From Periconia sp. R9002 (lineage: Eukaryota > Ascomycota > Dothideomycetes > Pleosporales > Periconiaceae): DNA of 64,000 bases. The stretch covers positions 496,001 to 560,000 of the forward strand of contig JAMAHW010000001.1 in NCBI GenBank assembly GCA_023627715.1, read 5' to 3'. This document shows positions 23,241 through 34,882 of the stretch, one piece after another. The translations under genes were made by a program, and so were the position numbers. The number at the start of each line of letters is the position of its first letter. Position 1 is the first letter of the stretch. The notes beneath the pieces were generated by a model. The model ran no database searches. It saw only the letters and a list, made by a program, of their open reading frames with translations, and had not been told where the DNA came from.

Positions 23241-25182
23241 ATGGTCATTGCCGACACACACGGATTCTCAGCTGCGGGGAAACAACGTCGTAAACGATAC
23301 CCGGAGGAAGACACAAGTCCGACAACCAAACGAGAACTCAATGGTTGGTACTCTTACGCCATCGCGGCCGAGGTCTTTGCCGTGGTCGCAGTAGGTATGT
23401 ACATGTACCACCACGATTCTATATCCCGCGAATCGCACACAAAACTCTCTGATCATCCTAATTTTTGATTGACAGGATTGTTTTTGCCTGTGACTCTCGA
23501 ACAGCTACCACGAGAAAAAGGTTTCCTCTTTTCAGATCGATCGAAACCATGTGTGCTTCCGGCGGGATCCGACAGCGCAGGAGTCGGTGGAGACGACCCG
23601 CATTCCACGTTGCGACTGCTGCGCGGCAGAGCTGCTGTTGGCAGCGGTAGTGATGAGCAATGTGTTGTAAAGTTTTTAGGGACGGAGGTTACGACCACGA
23701 GTTTTGCAATGTATACGACGAGCGCCGCAGTGCTTGTGCAGGCACTCACCTTGATATGTTTTAGCTCGTTTGCTGATCATGGTAAATATTTTATACCTCA
23801 TCACTGCTATGAAAAAAGACATAATTGACTCAAGTTTAGGACCGTATCGCAAGAAGATGCTACTCACGTTTGCATATACTGGATCAATCGTCAGCGCGCT
23901 CTTCTTATTCATTGGACCCAGTGTTTACTATCTCGCACCCTTCCTTGCCATTATCGGAGTAACATGTTTAGGATGCTCGTTCACGCTCTTGAATGCTTTT
24001 CTTCCTCTCCTTGTATCGCATTCTTCCGATGACACGCACAGCAAGTTTTCATCCGTCGGGGAAGACGGTGAAAATGATGAAGCCGAAGAGTCCATCACTT
24101 ATGAGCTTGATGCTCTCGACCCCGACTCCACCACTGATCCTCGCAAATCCAACCCCGAGAAACTCAAAGAAGACCTCGAACGCTCCGCTAAGATCTCCGC
24201 AAAAGGCGTCGGTCTAGGCTACGCTGCGGCCGTGTTCTTCCAGATACTAAGTGTCGTTCTCCTGATCGTGTTTTCCAAAACCTCCATCTCGAAAAACAGT
24301 CCCACACTCCCGATGCGTATCATCCTCTTTCTTGTTGGCATCTGGTGGGCAACCTTCACGCTTCCAACCTTTCGCTGGCTCCGCTCTCGTCCCGGCCCAC
24401 CTCTTCCTTCCCACTCCCACAACAAACGCAACAACACCTTCCTCTTCTACGCGCTCTTCTCGTTCCGCTCCTTTTGGCACACCCTGACTGTCGCGGTCCG
24501 CCTCCGCCAAGCCCTCATCTTCCTGTTTGCTTGGTTCCTCCTGTCCGACGCCATCGCGACGATATCTGGAACTGCAATTCTTTTCGCTCGCACAGAACTC
24601 CACATGGGCACCATCCCTCTAGTCTTCCTATCTCTCACCTCCATCGCCTGCGGGATGCTGGGCGCGTTTCTCTGGCCACGAGTTGCGGCGCGATTCTCGC
24701 TATCCCCTAAAGCTGTTCTGCTCGTGTGTGTCGTCGCCATGGAGTTCATCCCTCTGTATGGCCTCCTCGGCTTTGTTCCCTTCATCAAACAGCTGGGCGT
24801 GGGCGGGATACAGAAACCTTGGGAAATATACCCCGTGGCCGTGCTCCATGGCCTCGTCATGGGCGGTATCTCGAGCTATGCGCGATCCGTGTACGCGCCG
24901 CTCATCCCCGAGGGAAGCGAAGCCGCCTTCTTCGCCCTCTACGCCGTCACAGATAAAGGGAGCAGTGCCGTGGGGCCTGCGCTCGTAGGCGTGATAGTGG
25001 ACCGCGCGGGCACAATCCGTCCTGCCTTTTGGTTTTTGGCTGTCTTGGTTTGTCTGCCTGGTCCTTTGCTCTGGTGGCTTGATGTGGAAAAAGGAAGAAG
25101 AGATGCCGAAGCTATGGTAGGGGAAAGAGAAGAAGAAGCAGGATACACAGTCGTAGATGGCGAAGATAGAGAAGCTGGATAA
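23241..25182 (+). CDS. ATG22: Atg22-like vacuolar amino-acid efflux permease
   Basis: Vacuolar membrane transporter of the MFS fold that in yeast exports amino acids released by autophagic breakdown. Exons 23241-23394, 23476-23781 and 23840-25182 join in frame (introns 23395-23475 and 23782-23839, donors GTATGT and GTAAAT) to 600 residues, the usual Atg22 length. The N terminus shows the family signature ELNGWYSYAIAAEVFAVVAV followed by GLFLPVTLEQLPREKG. Around ten or more hydrophobic spans follow. The acidic loop between early spans (EDGENDEAEES) precedes the conserved ISAKGVGLGYAAAVFFQI. The C-terminal half contains FLFAWFLLSDAIATISGTAI and EAAFFALYAVTDKGSSAVGP, both strong Atg22 motifs. 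It ends in an acidic tail. No break is seen. Confidence 0.95.
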
Positions 25183-25539
25183 TGATGTGAAGAACGTCAC
25201 TGTGAGTTATGATAGGTTACGAATACATGAAATCTCCCTCCTCTGCATGTGTTTGTAGATCTCACATCACACTTCCAAACTACCTACTCGGTTCTAACAT
25301 CACGGCATCACACAGGCACGCAACTCCTCACGACAGTCTTGGTGGGTATCTCTTCATTATCTATAGTACATGGTGGTGGTATCGTGAGGGGCCACACCGG
25401 GCCCGGGAAAAGGGGAGGCAAAGTCTATCAACTAATTATACAAAAATAAAAATACAAAAAGACTCCCCCCAAACAAAACTCCCCACCCCACGAAAACACC
25501 CAAAAGAATTCCCCGAAGGGACAGTCCCAGCAACAACAG
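25183..25539. other. Short intergenic region between convergent genes
   Basis: Lies between the ATG22 stop and the stop of the minus-strand Ala/Pro-rich gene. AC-rich on the plus strand near 25440-25510. No gene seen. Confidence 0.5.
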
Positions 25540-25972
25540 CTACTGCCCCGAAGGGCCCGCGGGAGGCGACGAGGCGGTGGCGGCGGCGGCGGCTTCGAGG
25601 GCCTAACGAGATGTTAGTACTGGAACGAAACGATACATGGAAGCGGAAGGGGGATGTTCAACGTACCGGTTCCTCGGCGATGGTATCCATCGCCGAGGGG
25701 CCACCCCGGCGGTGGAGGCGGCGGCAGCGGCGTGGCAGGACCAGCCAACTCAGCAGAGTTGCTGGATCCCGCGGGGCAGGAACCGGAGCCGGCGTGGGAG
25801 GAGCGGCGGCGGCGGCGGAAGACGAGGAGGAGGTGGTGGTGGGGGCAGGGGCAGGGGCAGCACCGCCCGCCAGAATCTGCTGGAGCGCCTGGGGCGTCAT
25901 GGGCCCCTGGGCGAGGTGGGCCGCGATGGCGGCTTGGATGGCTGGCGTGAAGACGCCGAAGTTGGAGGACAT
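25540..25972 (-). CDS. Small Ala/Pro-rich protein, two exons, unknown function
   Basis: On the minus strand, ATG at 25972 opens a 306-nt exon (25972-25667). A GTACGT donor then starts a 64-nt intron (25666-25603, ending TAG) and a 63-nt exon (25602-25540) ends in TAG, giving 122 residues. The N terminus (MSSNFGVFTPAIQAAIAAHL, then QGPMTPQALQQILAGG) looks like a compact amphipathic helical region. The middle and end are low-complexity Ala, Pro, Ser and Thr with a short basic patch (LPRRCRRLHRRGG). The family is not recognised. The splice is supported by good signals and by frame continuity across it. The plus-strand frame overlapping the same DNA is Gly/Arg/Trp low complexity and is treated as the shadow. 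Confidence 0.6.
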
Positions 25973-26042
25973 TGTTGTCCTGTTGGTGGTGGTGGTGGTG
26001 CGCAGATCTGGTTGGTATGTCAGTGAGTGTTTTGATGGCGCA

Positions 26043-26080
26043 AAGAAGAAGAAGAAGAAGAAGAAGAAGAAGAAGAAGAG
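26043..26080. repeat. GAA trinucleotide microsatellite (about 12 units)
   Basis: Uninterrupted AAG/GAA run on the plus strand, read as CTT on the minus strand. It lies 70 nt upstream of the ATG of the minus-strand Ala/Pro-rich gene, so it would form a pyrimidine tract in its leader or promoter. Confidence 0.9.
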
Positions 26081-27005
26081 AGGAGGAGAAGGGATAGGGT
26101 TTATATAGTGCCGGGGGTGTGAGGGTTATTCTGGGTTCTCTTACCTTTTGATACCTATTGATCGAGCTTCACCTCGCGTTTGGGGAAAGTAGTGTATTGG
26201 GTTTCTGGGTTCACCGTGCATTTCGAGGCCGTAGGTGGGGTTAGTTTTGATACTGTGTCTTGGGTGATTGGGTTGGACGGGTTTGTTTTGTTTGGATGGG
26301 GTTGAAGGAAGTCGGGGGGTGATGTTTGGATGGTGGAGGTTGCTTTCTTGGGGGTATGTGGTACGGGTGGATGAGATATGGTATATATGTTTTTTTATCG
26401 TACAGAGGTTTGGATGAGTCGGGTTTCAAGGGTGTATGTAGACTTTGTCATGAGACGGCTCATTGATATGTCGATGTTTTTTTTTTTTCTTTCTAAGTGT
26501 AGATTTATTGACGATGGACACTGCGAAGGTAAAGTGGGAAACAAGAAGATACTATAGAATAGAGATTGTTCTTGGTATTGGGTGGCATTATTAGGGACTT
26601 GAATATATGTGAATCGTAAAACTACGAGTTCGAATTCTTGTAATAACAAGGTGATTTCAATTGCAGAGCGCCGTGTTTCTGTGTCTACATTTACAACTAC
26701 TTTTGATGAAAAACGACCACATCACTCATTCAGTGAAATTGCACTTTAAGGGTGTTGGTATCAGCACCCTTTTTCATGAAACATTTAGAACAATTGGTGT
26801 GGTGTACTCATAGATACTTAGTAGCTAGGTGCTGAGGTACGTCGTGAGTGAAGACAAGGCACGAAGCTAAAAGTGAGGTCGTTACAGCCTTGATCCCGGC
26901 AACGCATCATCTCTTGGCGTCGAGTCGCAAGCTCAAGCGCTACCTTGGTAGACATTCTTCCTCCTCACACTCTTATCCCGCCACGATCGGGAAAACATCA
27001 CGACA
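26081..27005. other. Divergent intergenic region
   Basis: Shared upstream region of the minus-strand Ala/Pro-rich gene and the plus-strand cyclophilin gene. G/T-rich on the plus strand around 26180-26400. No gene supported. Confidence 0.5.
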
Positions 27006-28712
27006 ATGGGGAAAGGCACAGACAAACTCTACATTACTCACTCAGAGTGGTCATCGTCCGACTCTTTCGGAACCTCGCGCGGCGCAAACACTGGAAAAAT
27101 CTCCGCGAACGGCCTCGCCTCCACCTTCAAGCGCCTACCCTTCAACTACTGCGCCGTCTCTCTCCAACCCTTTACCGACCCGGTATGCACAGCATCAGGC
27201 ACCATATTCGATCTCACGCATATTCTTACATGGCTCTCCAAACATCCAGAGACAAACCCCGTCGATGGCACGCCACTTAGACGCGCCGATTTGATCACGC
27301 TGCACTTCACTAAGAATGAGGATGGCGAGTATGTCGATCCGGTGACATACAAGGTTCTCACGGATAATACACATATCGTAGCGCTTCGGAAAAGCGGCAA
27401 TGTGTTTGCGTGGGATACTATCGAGAGATTAAACATCAAGGCAAAGAACTGGCGGGATCTCGTCTCAGACGAAGAGTTCACGAGAAAAGATATCATCACA
27501 CTCCAGGATCCGCAAAACATCGAATCGCGAGACTTCGGGTCATACAAGCACATTCGTGATGGCGAGACGGTGGTACCAGACTCGGAGAGCAGCGTCAACA
27601 CGGATGCGCTAGGGAACGCGGGCAAGATCCTCAAGGCAAAAGAAGCCGTCGCGAGAGCGCGAGCCGAACGACTGGCGAAAGCGCAAGGAAAGCCTTCACC
27701 TACAAGCTCTGCCCTTGCCGCACAGAAATCCAAAACAGCAGCAGCGAAACCTACCGCGACCCACACCGCAAAACCCGCCTACAATGCCGCAGTCTACACT
27801 TCAGGGAAAGCCGCTGCGTCCTTCACATCGACAGGCGTGACACCGCACACCTCGGGCGAACGCGCCGTACTATCCGACGAAGACTACATGTTAAAGCCAA
27901 AACGGGTGAAGCAGAAAGGTTATGCGCGAATGTCCACTACGTTGGGCGACCTCAACATAGAACTCCTCCCGGAATTTGCGCCACGCGCGGTTTGGAATTT
28001 TGTGCAGCTCGCCAAAAAGGGATACTACCGCAACACCATCTTCCATCGCAACATCAAAAACTTCATGATTCAAGGCGGAGACCCCAGCGGGACGGGGCGC
28101 GGCGGGCAAAGCATCTGGGGCAAACCCTTCAACGACGAATTTGAAGGGCCTAACACACACAACGCTCGTGGTATTCTGAGCATGGCCAACAAGGGCAAAA
28201 ACACAAACACGTCACAATTCTTCATCTCGTACCGCGCATTACCCCACCTCGACCGCAAACACACCATTTTCGCCCGCGTGGTCGGCGGCCTGGACACGAC
28301 GCTGAGGGACATGGAACGCGCCGAGACGGGCGAGAAGGACCGCCCGATCACCGACATCCAGATTCTAGATATAGTCGTGTTCGTCGACCCGTTCGAGGAG
28401 TGGCAGAAGGAACGGTTGGAGAAGGAGCGTGGAGAGGCAGAGGCTGCCGAAATCAAGAGGCAGGGTGGGACTGTGGACGATAAGACGACTTGGACGGGGA
28501 AGCGGATACGCAAGGATGGCACCGTGGATCAGAGCAGTGGCGAGGGATTGGGCGTGGGCAAATACCTCAAGGCTGCGAAATTGAATCAAGACGCCGGCGG
28601 CGCTTCTTCTGCGCCGCCGCAGGACGATGAGATTGTGGGGTTTGTGGAGGAGGAGGAGCCGGTTAGGAAGAAGGCGAAGACGAGTGGGTTTGGGAACTTT
28701 GATGCGTGGTGA
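27006..28712 (+). CDS. cyp8: U-box peptidyl-prolyl cis-trans isomerase, PPIL2/Cyp8-like
   Basis: Single exon of 568 residues. The N terminus (MGKGTDKLYITHSEW) and the U-box (about residues 40-105: LPFNYCAVSLQPFTDPVC, GTIFDLTHI) match the PPIL2/Cyp8 family, nuclear proteins tied to the spliceosome with ubiquitin-ligase activity. A Lys/Ala-rich linker (about 210-300) leads to a cyclophilin domain (about 306-462). This contains FHRNIKNFMIQGGDPSGTG, FNDEFE, GILSMANKG and NTSQFFISY. The position of the cyclosporin-binding Trp of CypA is His here (ALPHLDRKH), in keeping with the divergent active site of this subfamily. The C terminus is charged, with the conserved DPFEEWQKE segment and a short KKAKTSGFGNFDAW end. 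Length and domain order are normal. Confidence 0.95.
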   Translation: MGKGTDKLYITHSEWSSSDSFGTSRGANTGKISANGLASTFKRLPFNYCAVSLQPFTDPVCTASGTIFDLTHILTWLSKHPETNPVDGTPLRRADLITLHFTKNEDGEYVDPVTYKVLTDNTHIVALRKSGNVFAWDTIERLNIKAKNWRDLVSDEEFTRKDIITLQDPQNIESRDFGSYKHIRDGETVVPDSESSVNTDALGNAGKILKAKEAVARARAERLAKAQGKPSPTSSALAAQKSKTAAAKPTATHTAKPAYNAAVYTSGKAAASFTSTGVTPHTSGERAVLSDEDYMLKPKRVKQKGYARMSTTLGDLNIELLPEFAPRAVWNFVQLAKKGYYRNTIFHRNIKNFMIQGGDPSGTGRGGQSIWGKPFNDEFEGPNTHNARGILSMANKGKNTNTSQFFISYRALPHLDRKHTIFARVVGGLDTTLRDMERAETGEKDRPITDIQILDIVVFVDPFEEWQKERLEKERGEAEAAEIKRQGGTVDDKTTWTGKRIRKDGTVDQSSGEGLGVGKYLKAAKLNQDAGGASSAPPQDDEIVGFVEEEEPVRKKAKTSGFGNFDAW

Positions 28713-31092
28713 GCTTAGCTATGGACGTGCTGGCAGTAACTGTTATTGTTGTAGGGGAAGCTTTTCAACCCCTTCTGTATACTGTATAAAACGAAATGAA
28801 ATGATACCCCCTAACAAAGAGGCAACAAAAGACTTCTCCAATATTGCTTACAATCTTACTTCTTTTTTTCACAGTTCTCTCTTCACTTTTCGCAGCCTAG
28901 ATCGGCGTCAGTAAAGTAAACATGCGATCTGTACTTCCCTCCCTCCCCCAACCAACCAACCAACCAATCACCACCCACGGAAGTGTCGCGCCATCTCCGC
29001 ACGCTTCTCTCACATCAACTAATGAACCCCTTCCTTTCCTCACCCACTACAAAAAAAATCATCCCACACAAATGCTGAAATAATCAAGACAAAGCACATT
29101 GAACCCACAAAAGCGGAAAATGATAAGAAATAAGAAGTGCCGATGTTTGCATACATATGTTGTGGAACCTTACAAGACTTGACGGGCATTTGCTTAGTGG
29201 TAACTAGTACATGCATTGTGAGGAAAGATTGTGGGAGTTGTTTAGTGATCAAGATCGTACCATGTTTGCCATTATTATGATGATTGCTCGTGAAGATGGA
29301 GATTGGGGGTTTGGGATGGAGAAGGGAGTCAGGATGATTGAGATGGTGCGTACGTTGGGTAGGAGGGCAAGACACAGAGAGAGGGTGTGTAAAACACGGA
29401 GACTATATGTACGTTATTTCAAACATTTAACATGTCCAAAGGTAGTTTGGTAGTTGACGGCAACCTCACTGAAAACCACCATCAACTTACTCAATCAGTT
29501 ACTCATCTCCATCTTTCTCTAAATAACAACAAAATCTACCATCCCACCCCGCCGACCGACGCCTTCCGAAGCGTTAAACCACACCCCCCTGTCCCCCCCG
29601 CAACGCTCCTTCACTTTATGACATCACCCCTCCCTTCTACAAAAAAGGAAAAAACAACTATCTCCGCCCATCCGCCCGGCCCACCCAGCGGAGGAGAAAA
29701 GAATGCCCATACCTATGCCCTTTACATACCCGCAGGCAGAGAAGCTCCGGGACACGTAACCGGGCCGGTCCCACCGGATGTAAACGTGTCGCTTTATATC
29801 CGGGGGTGGTGTTCTGCGCTTATGTAGAGAGGTGAATTGGGCCGGGCGGAGGAGAAAGAAAAGGAAGAAAGAGAAGAGAGGAGAGGGGTTGGGAATGGTG
29901 GGGCTAGGATGACGGGTGAACGAGGGGGGTAGGGGGTTTGTAGGGAGGGAGAGGGATAGGTTGGACGGGTGAATACATACTACTTAGGTACCTATAGATA
30001 AGTAGGTAGGCATGGATGTACATAGGTAGATAAGGGACGTGGCAAGGGTATAGTATACTATGTACATGGAACAGAGGCATGTTTAAGCTACCTGCTTTGC
30101 TTACACAAACAAGATGCATGCATGCACATAGGCGACCCCGAACTTGGCGATGGAGTAAGGCTAGAGTAGCCCAACCACGTCTGTACTCGGGGCTTTAGAT
30201 AGGGTCCAGTATTGACTGGTAGTAGTACGATGCGTTTGAATGAGGGCTAAGCATTTACAGTACAGGACTGAAGGAGAACGGATTTGTGTAGGAGGACGGT
30301 CTAGACGGGTACGCTGGGTATGTATGTAAGCTCCTGGTAGCTACATAGTGATGGCTCAATAGCTTGATCAGGTAAACTGTCCGTGTTATTTACTGGCTAT
30401 TCAATACACACACACATGCGCCATCTCTCTACGCACAAAACTGCAGCGGGAGCCGGTCTATTTCGAGGCAATCGAGGACGAATGTTTGAAGTGGTTCCCT
30501 CCAAGTGGGGTTCAGCTTGCGGAGAAGCTTGCACCGTGATTGGTTGTTTCTTTTGGGGTTGCGTTATTTGTAAGCGGGTGATTATGCTTCTGGTGTACGT
30601 TGGAGATGGGGTTGCTTGCTTTTTCCACGGGTACGCGGGGTCAGTCAGTCGAGATGATTCTTTGTTTCTTTCCAAAGTCAGAGGATGCGGAGAAGGACGG
30701 TTGCTGATTGGATCGAATCGAGGCGTTCAGCTTCTGCTTCGTTTATAAGCCGCGAGGACTTCTAATCGTCTTGGCACCTGCTTTGTAGTAGAAAGTAATC
30801 AACTTTGTCAATGTTCTGTACGTTTGTACGGCGATATGCGAGTCTCCGAGAATCTTTGCATGCTAATTGCATCTGTCCAACCACCTGCAATGATGGAGGA
30901 GGGGCTGTATGCGATCTTATCTCCGAGACTCCATCGATCTTAGCGAGCTGAGCGAATTAAACGACCTAAACCGGTAAGTAGCGATTTGTTCGCGTATAGT
31001 AGAGGGTCACTACTAGGTATTAGATGTTCGCAGGCGTAGCGATTTTAGACCATGGTCTATGATGTATGCATGATTGGGCCTGGCCGCAAGTG
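28713..31092. other. Long intergenic region
   Basis: About 2.4 kb with no supportable gene. Small simple repeats occur, for example (CCAA)n near 28948-28970. Open frames of up to 131 codons (29432-29827) have no start context or motif. Contains the promoter of the alcohol dehydrogenase gene. Confidence 0.5.
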
Positions 31093-31100
31093 TATAAATA
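31093..31100 (+). promoter_or_regulatory. TATA-box-like element of the alcohol dehydrogenase gene
   Basis: TATAAATA lies 138 nt before the ATG at 31238, within a plausible distance for a fungal core promoter. The leader between them is T/C-rich just before the ATG. Confidence 0.5.
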
Positions 31101-31237
31101 AATGGGTCGCCCACGCCTCTCTTTGTCTGCATCGAAACCGGTTCTCCAGATCCATTACTTATCCCATCTCTTTCCCATTGTACCAAGGACAAACATAATC
31201 TTCTTTCCACACTTAACTATCAGTTTTTTCTCCCGCA

Positions 31238-32437
31238 ATGGCACCTAACATCCCTAAGACTGCTCGCGCTGTGGTTATCAAAGAGCCGGGCGCACCGTGG
31301 GCGATTCAAGAGGTCCCTGTGCCAACTCCCCAGCCAGGCGAGGTTCTGTTGGCTCCTTTCGTCCCTCCCACGGACAATTGTTAATGTCCAACAGGTTCTA
31401 ATCAAAGTCGAGGCATGCGGTGTTTGCCATTCGGATAACTTGATCAAGGAAGGCCACATGGGCACATATCCGCGTATCCCCGGCCACGAGACGGTCGGAA
31501 AGGTGGTTGCGGTCGGACCTGGCGAGAAGAAGTGGAAAGAGGGCGACAGAGTGGGTGGAGCTTGGCATGGTGGGCACGATGGAACTTGCAAGGCATGTGC
31601 ACGAGGCATGTTTCAATCGTGTGACAATGGGACAGTCAACGGTATTTTCAGAGACGGTGGTTGTGAGTACTCCTTTCTCATGAGCAGAGGGTCATCAACT
31701 TACATGGCTGTGTCGAAACAGATGCCGAATACACGACGATCCGTTCCGAGGCGGCAGTGAAAATACCAGCCGATGTTCCGGCAGCAGAGGTCGCACCGCT
31801 TCTCTGCGCGGGTGTCACAGTCTTCAATGGAATTCGCAAAATGGGCATTGTCCCGGGTGATACTGTAGCTATCCAAGGTCTCGGCGGTCTCGGACACCTG
31901 GCGCTACAATACTCACGAAAGATGGGTTACCATACAGTAGCCATCTCGTCAAGTGATAGCAAACGCGAGTTTGCAAAGGAGCTGGGCGCACACGACTACA
32001 TTGACACGAGCAAGGAGGACGCTGCCGAGGCTTTACAGAAGCTCGGAGGGGCCAGCTTGATCGTCGTGACGGCGCCAAACCCCAAGATCATGGGTCCGTT
32101 GGCGAGTGGTCTAGGAGCACTTGGAAAGCTTCTGATTCTCGCACGTAAGTTGAATCTACTCGTTGGTATCAAATCACTCAGGTTTCCCTCATGCTAACTT
32201 CTTGACCAAGCGATTGGCGAAATCCCCGTCAATACGATAACGTTGATCGGTAAGGGAGCATCGGTGCATGGGTGGCCATCGGGACACGCCACAGACAGCG
32301 AAGACGCCATCGCTTTCGCCGACCGGATGGGTGTCAACTGCATGGTAGAGAAGTTTCCGTTTGACAAGGTAGAGGAGGCGGTCGAGCACATGCTGAGTGG
32401 AAAGGTCCGTTTCAGGAGTGTGCTTGTGATGGAGTAG
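31238..32437 (+). CDS. Zinc-type alcohol dehydrogenase (MDR family)
   Basis: NAD(P)-dependent oxidoreductase of the medium-chain dehydrogenase family. Exons 31238-31342, 31395-31662, 31722-32144 and 32211-32437 join to 340 residues, a usual length. The GroES-like domain carries the catalytic zinc Cys46 in ACGVCHSD and His66-Glu67 in PGHETVG. The structural-zinc lobe reads HGGHDGTCKACARGMFQSC: three Cys (100, 103, 111) are present, but Asp97 stands where family members usually have the first Cys. The Rossmann fold has GLGGLGHLALQYSRKMG. The C terminus ends KVRFRSVLVME, typical of fungal alcohol dehydrogenases. Intron donors are GTTCTG (weak), GTGAGT and GTAAGT. All junctions restore conserved sequence, such as PGE/VLIKVEACG and GG/YAEYTT. 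Substrate unknown. Confidence 0.92.
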
Positions 32438-34132
32438 AAACATAAACCGGATACCTGGAAAAGAGAAGGTGTTCAAGGTGTACTCTATTCGAGTCGACTG
32501 AGCGTATGAGGGAAGGAGAGTACTGAGATGGTGCGCCAACCAGAAGTGGTATTGGCCTTGGCGACTACGTCAATTGAATCTATAATTAATCACACGTACC
32601 TACGTTGACGTTGAACTGTAGACGGCCTGATGTGGATTGATTGTTTCCTCGTGTTTCATTGTTTGGATGAAAGGTGGATCATGAAGGATAATTACGCCTT
32701 GCGGTGGAGGAGTTGTTTACTGGATTGCCATGAAACTGGCCATATTCATGCGCACAGGTGTAGTCCCCTGTAACCCCAGATATAGCAACAGTGAAGACGT
32801 CTGCTATTGACATGGCGGGCATGACTTGCATTGGACAGGTACGCTACAATTTGGGCACCATGCGCCCGGTTGAAGGTGAGCAAATGTTTTCCCCGGTGTT
32901 TGATCTATGGTGTTTGAACGGCTGGAAGTGGCTATACAGCACTAGGGTGTGTGGTTGGCTGGCTACAAGTCCGTCCGCGTTATGCCGGAGTGCGAACCAT
33001 GGATGGCACTTTATGCGTTGAGGCAGACGGATATCGACGGGGAAGTAATTACCAAGCATACAGCTGGTGTGAAGAGAAGAGGAGAAGAGAGGATGAGAGG
33101 AGACGAAGAGATGAGGCGCTATACGAGGAGCAGCAGCAGCACGCGCTCGTGTGTGCGTGTGTTTGTATGCGTACGCCGTACAGGACCTTTGTTTGGTGTT
33201 GGAGTGTGGTGGGTAATATCAAGATTGAATGGACATGACAGGCAGCGTGGCCGGCGGTTGCTTCAGAGTTGGTGTTTCAGGAGGGCCCGAGGGAGGTTGT
33301 AACAGCTGGCGGGCCAATGCGAGGAGGCCGTTGCCCAATAGCCGCACAGGCTGCGTTTCATCCTTCACGATATCTTCAACTCTTGCCACACACAGCCCTG
33401 GATTCGTCCAAACTGTCTACCAACCACCACGCGCCGCCGCCTCCCTTAAGTATCACGTCCAACAGCTCCCTGCTGTCCTGCCCTCCATGACTCCTGCCCA
33501 TTGCTTCGTCCCTAGGCACCATACCCCGCCGCCGCACAGCCATGCCATGAACGACTGTCCATCACGCCCATCACCATCACTTTCTCCCTTTGCTTCTCTG
33601 ATCCTGCGCTGAGCGCCCTTTTGTAGCTGGCCTGCCCTCTGTTTCATTCATCCTCTTTTTTGTTCCCTTGTCTCGCTCATCCACTCTTTTTACCTTGCAT
33701 TACACCACCCGTTTTGCATAAGAGAGTCTCGCCGCCTGCCACGAAACAGTACCTAGTAGAATATTCAGCCGGCCAAGTTGCATAACGCCGATAACAACCA
33801 TTGAGCTTTGGGTCAAGTGTTGCAAAGAGCCCGGAAGAGCCTGGACTGCGCCGTGAATGACGACAGTACAAGCGTGGTACAGCAGCGGCCCACGACATCA
33901 TAGCATTTACTCTGACAAAACCTAACACCCACCCAAAACCCGTGCCGTCGCACCACACACGTCCGTCATTACCTCCGGGGCATAAACACCTTCTGCACGA
34001 ATTGGCGCAAGGCATCATCGAAACATCCAGATTCTCGCGCAAGCCATCCTTTCTTGCGTGCCACCCTGCCATCTCCACCCGTCCCGCGTTTCCCGGCCTT
34101 GAAATACCACTTATTCCTGGGGGCAGCTCGCA
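32438..34132. other. Intergenic region
   Basis: No gene supported. The last 800 nt are C-rich on the plus strand and likely form the promoter and leader of the GPI-protein gene. The overlapping frames in it (for example 33229-33612) are low-complexity Pro/Ser/His. Confidence 0.5.
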
Positions 34133-34882
34133 ATGGTCGCCACTGCCAGAATCACAATGGCCCTCATGGCTGTCGGCGTCACGCTGGCTACGCAATCCAT
34201 ATCGCTCTCCAACTTCACCCCGCGTATCGAGAACCTACCCACCACCTGCCAGAATGCCTACACATCCTCCATCCAGGGCTGCACAAAGGACGACTTTGCA
34301 ACCAATGCCCGCTGCAGCGCGAGCTGCATTCAAGGACTGACCCGGATAACCACCGTCGTCACTCAAAACTGCAAGGGCGTCAACGTACCAGAAACCTCCA
34401 TCATAGGCGTGTTCCTGCTGAACAAAGGCGTCGAAGCACTCTGCCCTGATGTGCGAGCAACGAGCAGCGCTGCTCCTCCTCCACCACCGCCATCGAGCAC
34501 ACAATCCTCCACTCCTCCACCGCCTCCTGCTACGACATCCTCATCCCGGGTTGAAGAGACGCCAGCTTCGTCCTCGGCTCCTCCGCAGAGCACGGCTTCC
34601 AGCTCCTCCTCGACGCCACCAGAACCTCCAGTGATGTCGATGTCAACAACGTCCATCGCACCGACAGTTAGCAGTGCCCCACCACGTCTGTCTACTGCGC
34701 CAGGCAGTCCACCACCTGCGCCTAGCCAAACGGACAACAGCGCCCAAAGGTCCAACCAAAGTCCAGGCGGGGGCTCTCCATTCGACATAGGAGCGTCTGC
34801 TCTTGCACCACAGGTACGGCTGAGCGGTTTCACCTTGCTGGCCATGGTTGCTTTGGCCGTGGTGTCGACGGCAGCGTTGTAA
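34133..34882 (+). CDS. Secreted, probably GPI-anchored Ser/Pro-rich cell-wall protein
   Basis: Single exon, 249 residues. The first 20 or so residues (MVATARITMALMAVGVTLAT) form a signal peptide. The mature N-terminal region (about 25-105) is a compact Cys-containing domain with six Cys, spaced C-x9-C-x10-C-x3-C then two more Cys, suggesting three disulphides. A long Pro/Ser/Thr-rich stalk (about 107-205) follows, expected to be heavily O-glycosylated. The last 20 residues are hydrophobic (LSGFTLLAMVALAVVSTAAL) after a small-residue Gly/Ser region, the arrangement of a GPI-attachment signal. It would sit at the cell surface or wall. The Cys domain is not one I can name; spacing differs from classic CFEM. 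Three ATGs lie near the start (34133, 34157, 34166); the first best preserves the charged n-region. Confidence 0.8.
   Translation: MVATARITMALMAVGVTLATQSISLSNFTPRIENLPTTCQNAYTSSIQGCTKDDFATNARCSASCIQGLTRITTVVTQNCKGVNVPETSIIGVFLLNKGVEALCPDVRATSSAAPPPPPPSSTQSSTPPPPPATTSSSRVEETPASSSAPPQSTASSSSSTPPEPPVMSMSTTSIAPTVSSAPPRLSTAPGSPPPAPSQTDNSAQRSNQSPGGGSPFDIGASALAPQVRLSGFTLLAMVALAVVSTAAL

Noticed and set aside
25209..26108. 299-codon plus-strand frame
   Set aside because: Gly/Arg/Trp-rich low complexity ending in a poly-Lys run from the GAA microsatellite. It is antisense to the better supported small Ala/Pro-rich gene.
29432..29827. 131-codon plus-strand frame
   Set aside because: No motif and no neighbouring signals. 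Pro/Thr/His-rich, in an intergenic region.
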